Assembly (NCBI GenBank): GCA_036874045.1
Contig: CM072344.1
Span: 13,116,501 to 13,180,500 of the forward strand
Direction of reading: 5' to 3'
DNA: 64,000 nt
Source: Cymodocea nodosa
Lineage: Eukaryota > Streptophyta > Magnoliopsida > Alismatales > Cymodoceaceae
Shown: piece by piece, positions 36,430 through 46,843 of the stretch
Layout: each line of letters begins with the position of its first letter
How positions within the stretch are numbered: position 1 is the first letter of the stretch
The notes under the pieces: model-generated
Database searches by the model: none
Told to the model about the DNA's origin: nothing
What the model saw: the letters and a program-made list of their open reading frames with translations, nothing else
Program-made: the position numbers and the translations under genes

Positions 36430-37536
36430 GGCATATTTACTGGAATGACTGAAGATTTTTTAGAAATATTTATAGATGATTTTACTGTGTATGGCAACTC
36501 ATATGAAGTGTGTTTAAGCAATTTAGACCAAATATTAAAATGTTGTGTGGAAAAAAATCTTGTTTTAAATTGGGAAAAATGTCACTTCATGGTTAAACAA
36601 GGAATAGTCTTAGGGCATGTTGTTTCTAAGAAAGGGTTGGAAGTAGATAAAGCTAAAATAGAAGTAATTTGTAATCTACTAGAACCTAAATCAGTAAAAG
36701 ATATTAGATCATTTCTAGGACATGCTGGTTTTTATAGAAGATTTATTAAAGACTTTAGTAAGATAGCTAGACCATTAACTAATCTATTAAAAGATGTTCC
36801 ATTTAACTTTGATAAAAATTGCAAGGAAGCATTTTTCAGACTTAAGACTAGTTTAATTTCAACTCCTATAATTCAAGCACTTGATTGGAACCATCCATTT
36901 GAATTAATGTGCGATGCTTCTGATTTTACTGTAGGAGCAGTGTTAGGACAGAAGATAGAAAACTCTCTTAGAGTGATTCATTATGCAAGCAAAACCTTAA
37001 ATGATGCTCAAGTTAATTACACAACTACTGAAAAAGAATTATTAGCTATTGTGTTTGCTTTAGAAAAGTTTAGATCATATCTGATTGGAGCTAAAGTAAT
37101 AGTATACACGGATCATTCAGCTCTTAAACATCTAATAAAGAAAAAAGAAACTAAACCTAGATTGATCCGATGGATATTATTATTGCAAGAATTTGATCTA
37201 GAAATTAAAGATAAAAAAGGTTGTGAGAATGTAGTAGCAGATCATTTATCAAGATTACAAATAGAAAAATCAAATATTGAAATTAAGGATAATTTTCTTG
37301 ATGAACAATTAATGACCATCAATACAATGCCTTGGTATGCAGACATAGTTAATTACTTAGTTACTTGTTTAACACCTAAGGATTGGAATAGACAGGATAA
37401 GAAATTGTTTCTCTCAAAAGTAAAATATTACTATTGGGAAGACCCATACTTATTTAAAAAATGTCCTGATCTGGTTTTAAGGAGGTGTGTTCCAGAAACT
37501 AAATATTCGAGCATATTGTCTTTCTGTCATGACTAA
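36430..37536 (+). pseudogene. Athila-like RT catalytic part, RNase H, integrase N-terminus
   Basis: In frame with the preceding segment. RT active site is [12 protein letters not shown] (F-I-D-D variant). Then [20 protein letters not shown], the thumb, and RNase H with [37 protein letters not shown] and [11 protein letters not shown] (acidic residues present). It ends in a H...C zinc-binding lead to integrase at SFCHD, where a TAA (37534-37536) interrupts; frame maintained. Confidence 0.94.
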
Positions 37537-38631
37537 GCTTGTGGAGGACATTTTGGTTCAGGGAAAACTGCTGCAAAAATTCTGCAATGTGGGTTTTATT
37601 GGCCAACACTATTCAAAGATGCTCATAAATATTGCTTAAGTTGTTTAAGATGTAAACAAATAGGAAGAATATCAAAGAGGAATATGATGACTCTTAATGC
37701 TGTTGTTGAGGTTGAAATCTTTGATGTGTGGGGAATAGATTTTATGGGTCTATTTCCTATGTCTAATCAATTTAATTACATATTGTTGGGGGTGGATTAT
37801 GTATCTAAATGGATAGAAGCTATTCCTACAAAAACTAATGATAACAAAGTGGTAATACAATTTATAAGAACAAATATATTTGCGAGATTTGGAATACCTA
37901 AAGCTATTATCAGTGATAGAGGAACTCATTTCTGTAATAGAAGTTTTGAAGCCTTAATGAAGAAATATGGAATAAACCACAAAATTGCAACATCATATCA
38001 TTCGCAAACAAGTGGACAAGTAGAAAGTGCAAACCAACAAATTAAATTAATCTTGGAAAAAGTAGTAAATCCTACTAGAACAGATTGGGCTAATAGATTG
38101 ATAGATGCACTTTGGGCTTATAGAACTGCTTATAAAACGAGCTTAGGTATGTCACCTTTTAGGCTAGTATATGGTAAAAGTTGTCATTTACTTGCTGAAA
38201 TAGAACATAAAGCTTATTGAGCATTAAAAACTCTGAACACTAATTTAAATCTAGCTGTTGAAAATAGAAAAATGCAACTAATTGAATTAGAAAAATTTAG
38301 AAATGAAGCTTATTCGAAAACTGTAAGAGAAAAAGAAAAGATTAAATTTTGGCATGATAGAAAAATTATTCCTAAAAGCTTTGAAATAGGACAAGAAGTA
38401 TATCTTTATATGGCTAGACTCCATAACCATCTAGGAAAATTAAGATCTAGATGGGCAGGACCTTACATAGTTCGAAATGTTTATCCTTATGGAAGTATTG
38501 AAATTGAAAATCCTAAAAATCAGAATATATTTAAAGTAAATGGACAAAGACTTAAACCTATTCTGAAAACACCAAAAAACTCCTTTGGAATTATAGAAGT
38601 CAGAGTAGAGGACTACTCGTGCTTTACTTAG
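37537..38631 (+). pseudogene. Athila-like integrase
   Basis: Continues in frame after the TAA: zinc-binding part ([23 protein letters not shown]), catalytic core with D in [12 protein letters not shown] in [11 protein letters not shown] and E in [12 protein letters not shown], and a C-terminal GPF/GPY-type module (LRSRWAGPYIVRNVYPYGSI). No chromodomain. One in-frame TGA at 38218-38220 replaces the tryptophan expected in HKAYWALK. Ends at TAG 38629-38631. All three acidic residues are present. Confidence 0.94.
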
Positions 38632-39225
38632 TAAGAAATCAGTTTTTATGTTTATATATGTATATATAAAAAAAAACATTAAAAATATATATAAAACATA
38701 AAAATAGTTGCGGTTCAACCGACTGGATCTATCGGTATGACCGGAACATTAAAAAAATTGTATATTAATTTTCAGGAAAAAATATTGGTTTTACCGAAAC
38801 ATAGTATCGGTTCAATCGAAAGAAAAATAAAAAAATAAAAAATATTTAGGTCTGACCGAAACATAGTATCGGTTAAACTGGTAAAAAAAAAAAAACCAGA
38901 AAAACTATTCTCTATAATATTTTTATTATATTTGCTTGTACGGGGAGTCCGTTGAGTTACGCTTAACTCAACGAGCTTACTCCGTTGAGTCTTAAGTTAG
39001 TCAACGAGCTTATTCCGTTGAGTTAACTGTAACTCAACGGAGTACTGTAGATAAGACCGTAGATAAAAGAGTAATAGTTGGTTTGGGAAATGACCTGATT
39101 ACTTGTCTAAAACTTAGGGCTTATTTAAACTAAAACCTAGGGTTTTGGGGGCATTATCCGGTAAATCATTTAGAATCTAGAACATTAGAAATCAGAGCGA
39201 TTCCGTGCTCTTGTGTAACTCTACG
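38632..39225 (+). other. Spacer between pol and ORF2 with dyad repeats
   Basis: A-rich, with several CGGTT(C/T)(A/G)ACCGA-like words at 38700-38885 (GGTTCAACCGAC, GGTTCAATCGAA, CGGTTAAACTGG). Then three tandem GTTGAGTTA/TAACTCAAC dyads (38948-38974, 38981-39007, 39014-39041) like those of the LTR. No coding content recognised. Confidence 0.75.
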
Positions 39226-41456
39226 ATGAGGAAGATGATGCTTGAATTCTGGGAAGAGGCTGTTGATACATCAGAATTTTTGAAGGAATCAGAAGAGTGG
39301 CACACGCGGCAGAAGATCAGAAATACGATAAGAGAGAAAGAGCTATAGAAGGTAGAATCAGAACTTTTCAATTTTAGAAGAGATTTAGTAGATTTGGGTA
39401 TACAAATACCCCAAATAATGGAAACACGAATCAGAATAGCAACAGAAATAGTTGTAAGCAAAGAAAGAAAGATACGATCAAACAATGAAGTAGCCCTAGA
39501 ATTAATCCAACGTAAGTCTCGGCTCTGGTTCAAAAGACGAATCTGTAGACGAGCTAAATGGGCAATCTAGGAGCAAGAAAGGAAAGAAAATGAAGAAGAG
39601 ACAACTGAAGAACAAGAGGAACCAACTGCTGAAAGACCTGTTCTTGAGGAACAGGAGTCAGTACCTCAAGTTCAGCCATTTAAGCCATTGGCACAAGCAG
39701 AAATGATGGGGCCTTCGATTGAAGAAGAAATAAGAGAATTTGCAGAACTGGTTCAAGTTGGGAAGAACCAAGGAGAATCAGAAGATTTGGCAGTGGCTAA
39801 AGCACACCTAGTGTTTGATGCACTGTACAAAAAGAGGGCTGTAGAAAAGTTGAAAGCTCAATATAAAATTAAAGTGGAACAACATTAAGAAGCTACTGCA
39901 GAACTGCTGCCAAACCTGCTGCAAAAGGAGATGAAGATGGTCCTTCGAGATCAGTAATTATAGGCAAAGTTAAATAGGAAGAGTTAGTACCTATGACTCG
40001 AAGGCTTGCAGAGCCTATTTTTATAGATTTAATTTCAGAAGATGAAGAGGGAGAACAGGCACAACTAATCAGAAAAAAGAAAGGAAAAGAAAAAGTGCCT
40101 GAATATGAAGAAATTAAATCTGAAGTACCAATTTTTACAAGGCCTATGGAGCAGATTTTTATTAACCTGCTATCCGATTCTGAGGAGGAGCAGGAGGAGG
40201 AAAGAAAAGAAAAAAATCAGGCTGAAATTAGTCTGCAGCCTGTACAAGAAGAAACAGAAATTAGGGTAGAAACTAAATTGCCCGTGACTCCATCCCAGTC
40301 TATTACAGAATCAGAAAGAACAGTAACAGAACAGATTGGTAGTTAGGAGGAAGAAGAAAGAGTAGAAAATGAAGAGGATGAAAGAAGCCATTTGGACAAA
40401 AATAATTTCACAGATTCCACTGAAGAGCAAGAAACTCTTCAGCAAATTAAGGAAAGAATTCAAGACAGAGTGGAGATTTCTGTCGGCTCACCACCATAGA
40501 CAGAAGCAGAAGCAAAAATTTAGGAATCTGAAGAGAATGCCCAAATGCAGCCTATGCTAGAGGAAGATCAAGTACAAACCCCTTTGGAGCAACAAAGTCA
40601 CCTTCCTGACCCGACTGAAACAACAATTTTGAATGAAGTACACTTTAGTAGTCAAGAAGCTTATACTAAATATCAAGAAATAAGGGGTTACGATATTATT
40701 TACAGTAGACCAGTAAATTGGGATGGAATGCAAGAAATCAAAGATCTATTTGAATTCCAAGGTCTACTGCAATTTATATCTCAAGAAAGAGGGCATGTGG
40801 TATATGAGAATTTAGTGCCCTATTTCTATGCAAATTTAAGAGAAGGAGAAGGAGAATTAATTTCAAACGTGGAGGAAGTTGATGTACAGATAACACTAGA
40901 GCTTCTCCACAACATTTTTGGTTTAAAGAATAAAGGAACAATAATTTTGGAAGATACAACTATAGTTGAATGGACTGAGCAGCAAATTAAGGATTATTTA
41001 GCTATCAATCCTAGTGTACCATTATTAAACAGATTGAAGCATTTAAATGGTAAAGCACACATGGTAGCTAACATTCTGATTAAGAATGTCTATCAACGAC
41101 AGGGCCATGACATAGAATTAAGTCAATTTGTCAAATGGGCCACGTATGCAGTTATAAATAAGATCTAAATAAATTGGTCTGTAATTTTTATCTCCAAGCT
41201 GAAAACAGTGAAGAAGAAATTATTTTATGGAGATTTGATTCCACTGCTAATGGTAGATTGTATCGATTTCACTAAATGGACATAAAAAAGGATCAGATCT
41301 AGAACCATTTCAGTGAAAGAATACAAGAATTTTGTAGCTCCAGAACTAGCTGTACCTTCTGGAGGAATTTTGGGAGCAGTAGAAAGGATAAAGCAATTAG
41401 AGCAGCAATTAGAAAAACTCCAAAAGGAAGTAGATGAACTTAGGCATAGAGATTAA
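39226..41456 (+). pseudogene. ORF2: acidic/coiled-coil protein with plant-transposon-protein-like domain
   Basis: Begins MRKMMLEFWEEAVDTSEF. 39226-39888 is one frame with two stops (TAG after REKEL, TAG after KWAI). A frame change near 39890-39990 precedes 39993-41456, also with in-frame stops. The middle part is strongly acidic and holds two short related motifs, EPIFIDLISEDEEGE and EQIFINLLSDSEEEQEEE, that resemble SUMO-interaction motifs. The C-terminal globular part (EVHFSSQEAYTKYQEIRGYD, VVYENLVPYFYANLREGEGE, FGLKNKG) resembles the 'putative plant transposon protein' domain often found in Athila/Tat elements. It ends in a coil, IKQLEQQLEKLQKEVDEL. Function unknown; not an obvious envelope protein. 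Confidence 0.7.
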
Positions 41457-42395
41457 ATTCTATTGATTCGTCTACTTATGTGAAATTGTATGATGTACTT
41501 GTAATGTAATTGATTCATATTAATGAATATAATTTTTCAGATGCAATTTTCATACGTATTTGGATGTGAAATGAATGGAATTTATTGAATATTATGTAAT
41601 TTGTGGAACTTTATGAATGAATATGTGACAAATTTACAATTTGCTGAATGACAAGATAACTGCTTAAAAATTTCTGCATATTATAAGGTAAAATGTAAAT
41701 TCTGCTTAACATAAAATGACCTGCAAGTTAAATCTCTATATAAGATTTAGATTTAAATGAATTTTAATCAAAATGATGCATTAATGACATAGAGTTAACT
41801 TTATTACAGTTAGTAGAATGAAAAAGAAAGAAAAAAAGAACAAGAGGAACTTACGAGAGTAAAACTTAGAAGTTGCTAAGTATTAACTCAACGAAGTAAG
41901 TCCGTTGAGTTAACCTTAACTCCATGAGGTCAGTAATATAATATAAGGTCACTCCGTTAAGTTATCTGTAACTCAACGAAGTAAGTCCGTGGAGTTAGCA
42001 ACAGTAATCGACTGTATTCTGTTGAGTTATCTGTAACTCAACGAGGTTAGTTCGTGGATTAAGCAGAACAGTTATTCTTTTAACCATGAACGAAACTTCG
42101 TCGGTTTAGCGGTTACCAAAATTTGAAATGAGTAGTGGTACACGTACTCATAAAAACAGGAACCACAATGCACGTTGCAAGACACGTTCTTGCAACGAGA
42201 TTTATTCACTTTATGGATGCGTAGTATATATATGAAATAGAATGTTATTTACGAGTTACCAACACTTTTAAAAGAAAGGAGAAGGCATTGGAGGAACTGG
42301 AAGGAGAAGCAGCTGATTCAACTTCATCCGACAATAAATATTTATAGAATGGAAAGCTTCAGATTGGTATGTAATTAATCTTCTGTTATTTATTT
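41457..42395 (+). other. Spacer between ORF2 and gag with dyad repeats
   Basis: AT-rich, non-coding. Three more GTTGAGTTA...TAACTCAAC dyads at 41901-41927, 41953-41979 and 42019-42044. A donor-like GGTATGTAA at about 42365-42373 lies just before gag and may be a splice site; this is inference only. Confidence 0.65.
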
Positions 42396-43739
42396 ATGAG
42401 CACATGGACTCATTCTTTAAGTACTAAACGATTAGTAAGAACACCTACCCAGGAATTTTCATTGCAGAGGAGTACTGGAAAATTTTCTGAACTGAACTTT
42501 AACGAAATTCTTTGGGGTGTAGCTAACCTTTCTATAAAAGAGAACGTAGAGATGACTGCTCTAGTAGAAAAACCATTAGGAGAAATTCTGTATCCTGAAT
42601 TAATTGATGAACCTTCATGTATTCGATTGCCAAACTTTGAGGGAGATAGGTTTGAACTGAAATCTAATTATATTAGTCAATTACCACATTTTCATGGATT
42701 AGAAAGAGAGGATGCCTATTATTTCCTTAGAGAATTTAACGAAGTTTGTCAAATGATGAAAATGCCGAACATGAGTATAGATGCTATTAAACTTAGATAT
42801 ATCCCTTTTTCTTTAAAAGACATAGCTAAGAGATGGTTATATACTCTATCGCTTGATTCAATTTCTACATGGACTGAATTTTGCTCTGTTTTTTTGGAAA
42901 AATATTATCCAACACATCAAACGATTAAAAAGAAGAAAGAAATATTAATGTGTAGCCAAAAACGGGGTGAATCATTCTGGAAATATTTTGAAAGATTTAA
43001 AGATTTACTAACTCAATGTCCACATCATGCAATGAGTAAAGCACAATTAATAGGTATAATTTATGAAGGCATAGATGTTTCAACGAAATCTTTATTAGAA
43101 TCTACTTGTCAAAATGGATTTTTAAAATTATGTAGTGAAGAAGCATGGGCATATTTAGAAAATTTTGTAAAAAGAACTGCATAGTGGGAAAATTCGACTG
43201 AAGCTATTGCAGATAAAAGAATATTGCCAAGAGGAATGCATGAAATAGATTCAAGTACTATGCTTGAGGTGAAATTAAATGAATTAACAAAGAAAATAGA
43301 AGAGTTATCATTAAATCAAAAGCTAGCAGAAAAGAATGCAAACATAAATGACTTAGATATTATTTATGCTAGAAACCAGAGTGATAACTTGGGAAATTCT
43401 TATCATCCTAATTGGAGAAATCACCCGAATTTATCTTGGAGAAACAACAATTTCTAGGGAGGAGAAAATATAAATGAGAAGAACATAAGTTATGAAGTAT
43501 TAATTGAACAAGGAGCTAGAATAGAGAAATTAGAAAAGATAATCCAACAAGTAAACAATCGTTTAGAATTTATATTTGGAAATGCTGCAATTTAAAATCA
43601 GAATAGAAATATATCACTTAGACAAAAGGAACCAATGGAAGTTAGACCTACTAGAGGATTGCCAATACAAGCTATACCTAATCCTGTCAATAGAACGGTT
43701 AATGAAATTGATACCTCTTCTAGGAGGGCAGCTGAATGA
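42396..43739 (+). pseudogene. Gag (capsid) ORF located downstream of pol
   Basis: Retrotrans_gag domain of Athila type: DEPSCIRLPNFEGDRFELKS, QLPHFHGLEREDAYYFLREF, IKLRYIPFSLKDIAKRWLYT, STWTEFCSVFLEKYYP, GESFWKYFERFKDLLTQCPH. Then coils (LNELTKKIEELSLNQKLAEK), the Athila signature SYHPNWRNHPNLSWRNNNF and a second coil. The zinc knuckle normally between these parts is absent; a knuckle-like motif sits in pol at 33.8 kb. In-frame stops: TAG 43182-43184, TAG 43455-43457, TAA 43593-43595, final TGA 43737-43739; no frameshift. Capsid assembly is the family role. Position 3' of integrase is unlike known Athila order. Confidence 0.92.
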
Positions 43740-43929
43740 AGCAGCATATCTGAAGCAACTATCTGTATGTATATATGTTTTTTATTTTTAGTTAATAGTA
43801 TCGTAGAGTTAATTTCTAACTCAACGAACTTAGTCCGTTGAGTTATGCCTTAACTCCACGAGGGTGTGCAGTAGTTATGTTAATTTTTGTCTTTGTTAAA
43901 TTTTTGTTTGTGTTATACAGAATCGACAA
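43740..43929 (+). other. Spacer between gag and F-box ORF with dyad repeats
   Basis: Two more dyads, 43803-43828 and 43834-43862, then a T-rich run ending GTTATACAG at 43920, which looks like a 3' splice site nine bases before the F-box ATG. Use as an acceptor is unproved. Confidence 0.6.
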
Positions 43930-45069
43930 ATGGAATTGATGCAATTACCATTGGATGCACTAAGGGAAGTACTAAGTAACTTGTTAGCTAAAGATCTGTG
44001 CAGGTTGTGTTGTGTATCAAAGGAAATTAAAGACTGTATTGAAGAAAAATATTTTCAGGGACTACAAGCTGCAAAAATGACTAAGATTAGAGATGGATTC
44101 ATATGGAGGTCATTTAATCGTAGTTCAAATACCCATGAATATCTGGCTATGGAAGAAACTACTGGAATTCCACCCAATGCATTAGAAGGAATAAATTATA
44201 TTATGGGGATAGATGAAGGATTAATCATATACAAGATGAGACCAATGTATGCAAGTTTAATATTACCTGATATTTTGATGCAAAATCCTATAACATGAGA
44301 AGAATGGAATATAGGAAGACCTAATATATTTGAAGCGCCAACTGAAAATTGTGGGTCAACTTTAATATTTTCTGATAAAAATTCTGCAATTCCTAAAAAA
44401 TTATATTATTGGAGACCTACAGGAAATTAGGGTGAAGATTTATGCTTAAGTGTGTATAATTTTCTGAACAGATCTTGGAATGAAAATATTCTAATATATC
44501 TAGGACAGAAATCATTAATTAACCAAACACATGTCATACTTGATGGATATATATATCTAGTCACAGAGATATCATTAGCATATGGATCTGATTTATACAT
44601 AGTGAGCATAGACAGTTATGATGATTATATAGAAATTTTACCTGTACCGAGTGAAATAGCTAAATCACCATCTGTAGAATTTAATGAAATTCAAATAGGA
44701 ATGTGGTATAATGAAGAAGATGATCCTACTTTATGTCTAATAAGATGGTGGGATGAACTGATGAGATTTCAAATATGGATTATGGAAGACATGAATGAAT
44801 GGAAGTGGGAAGAGGAGTATATTGAAATAGATGTAGAAATAGAAATTGCTACATTACCCTGGAACCAAAAAGGATCCCTTTCTGCATTACATATCATTAA
44901 TGGTAATACACTCGTATTTGGAATTTATAATATATTGCATGTTTACAAATTAAAAAGGAACAAAAACTACATTAAAACAGAATTAATAGCAAGAAGAACT
45001 ATGCCTAAAAAGTTTGCTTGGACTGATACAATTATTCCATTTGTTCCTACTTTTCAATCATGTTCTTAA
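43930..45069 (+). pseudogene. F-box-like ORF inside the Gypsy element, two in-frame stops
   Basis: 380 codons in one frame, interrupted only by TGA 44296-44298 and TAG 44428-44430. The N-terminus reads LPLDALREVLSNLLAKDL then CRLCCVSKEIKDCIEEKYF, a good F-box (the SKP1-binding module of SCF ubiquitin ligases). The rest resembles an F-box-associated/kelch-like propeller: repeated Trp/Tyr-rich blades such as VILDGYIYLVTEISLAYGSD, LCLIRWWDELMRFQIWIM and LHIINGNTLVFGIYNILHVY. No transmembrane or envelope-like feature seen. It lies between gag and the 3' untranslated part, in element sense. Most likely a host F-box gene captured by the element, or a lineage-specific accessory gene; a decayed neighbour with separate origin is possible. 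Confidence 0.75.
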
Positions 45070-46843
45070 GCTGTGATTTTGTGTGTTTAACGTTGTGTAT
45101 TCTGCATTTATTTTTAGAAAAAAAAGAGGAATTTTGAAGTTTTCATGTTCATTTTATAAAAAAAAACAAATAAAACAAAATATCAATCCAGTTTGTTGGT
45201 ATTTATTCTGGGAAACCAATTGGCTTACTTGTGAGCCACCAAAGGCATAGGAGCCTAGGTTCCACACAAGATACTGAATTATCAATATCTATTAAATGTT
45301 ATTTTGTTATATATTTTGTGTTTATTTGGGAATGAAAAGTTTTTCAGAATCAAAAATTGGAATATGCAGAAGGAGATACAAATGGAACAAGGTATGTAAC
45401 CAATTATTTATCCTGAATTTTAAATCAAACAAAACTTTATTCATGCCTACTACAATTACTATATTTATTGTCAAATTTTTACATTAAGGACAATGCAAAA
45501 TGTAGGTATGGGGGGAGGTAATTAAAGTAACAGCCATGTAAGTATGTTAATTAAATAAATTAAAATGGTACTACAAAGTTTTGAGAAAATTGAAAATTTT
45601 TTATGAACTTGCTGTAACTATCCGATAATTGAGACTGTAAAATTTTTATAAACTGCTTGAATGTTATATTTAGAAGGCTATAGAAGATGCTATAGAATTT
45701 ATTATTTATGTAAATCTAGATATAGTATCTTATTTTTTTTTCTGAATTTCATGAGTTTAAGAGTTTCACGATTTTAAAATGAAATCCGAATACTTAATGC
45801 TTAATCAGAAAATTATCTGAAGTCCTGAAGGAGCTGAGATGTGAATTCTAGATTAAATAAAACACATATGATTAAAGATACATTTAATTTGACTAATTGA
45901 ACTTGTAGAATGATTTATGTGTAGATCTTCTTAAACTATAGAAAAAGTATGAGCTTATTGAGATGGATTCATATTTTCAGTAAATGATAGAAGTAGAACT
46001 ATATGAGGTTGGTGTTTTACTACATCTGTATTAATGAAATACGTACATATATAGTATGTGATTAAGTTTTTGTTTTGTGTTTGTAGTTTTGATTAAAAAA
46101 AAAAAAAAAGAGAGGAAAATTTTGAGAGTTTATTGACTTGTTTGATCACGAGCCTTTTGTACTTGAGCAGATAGGTTTGTTAGGATTGTTGACCTGAAAA
46201 AGGACTTTTGAAATCTGGCAACCTAAGATCCTGATCAGATCTGGGATTGTTGACTGAAAGCTCGTTACATAGGTACATTAGAAAGCTCTTGTATGATTCA
46301 AGCTTGTCAAATTAACTCTTAATGAAAAAAAAAAGAAGAAAAAAAAAAAGAGAAAGAAAAAAAAAAATACTGTTCTTAAAAGATACTAGTGTTTTGTGAA
46401 ATACAGATATCTTATGAATCGAGTATATTTTCTGTTATCTAGAATTACTGAAATATGAATCTGGAATTGACTTTTGAAGTTGTTTAATGGAGATACAATT
46501 CTTTATTCTGCTTGTCTTAATCAGATTGAATTGGATTGTACTTTGATTCGTATGTTGTTGAAATTTCTTCTAGAAATCTTATTGGAAAATTCAAGATGAC
46601 AGATGATGAAAAGAAGAACAAATGATAATATAATTAAGACCTATATGAAGATGATATACTTTGTATGTAATTTACATATATTCTAAATATCTTTGCAGGT
46701 TGATTACTGAAACATACAGAATATATTTTTATGCTAAACAGAAGAAAAAACAAAAAGGGAAGAATTAATTCTAGCAGTTTTAAAAACCAATTAATTAGAT
46801 CTTAGTTTGCTAAAGGACTAGCAAAATTTAGGTATGGGGGAAG
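45070..46843 (+). other. 3' untranslated region of the Athila-like element, with internal polypurine tract
   Basis: No coding content recognised. 45487-45517 reads GGACAATGCAAAATGTAGG then TATGGGGGGAGG, closely matching the tract before the 3' LTR at 46814-46843 (GGACTAGCAAAATTTAGG then TATGGGGGAAG). A-rich runs lie at 46094-46110 and 46323-46368. Confidence 0.75.
46831..46843 (+). other. Polypurine tract before the 3' LTR
   Basis: GGTATGGGGGAAG immediately precedes TGTTCAGAATG of LTR F. Confidence 0.85.

Noticed and set aside
39226..41456. ORF2 as an envelope gene
   Set aside because: It occupies the env-like position, but I see no signal peptide or transmembrane segment; it is acidic and coiled-coil rich.
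42396..43739. Gag as a separate nested element
   Set aside because: No LTR, primer site or target duplication around it; the flanking dyad spacers match those at other ORF boundaries. Kept as the main alternative to test.
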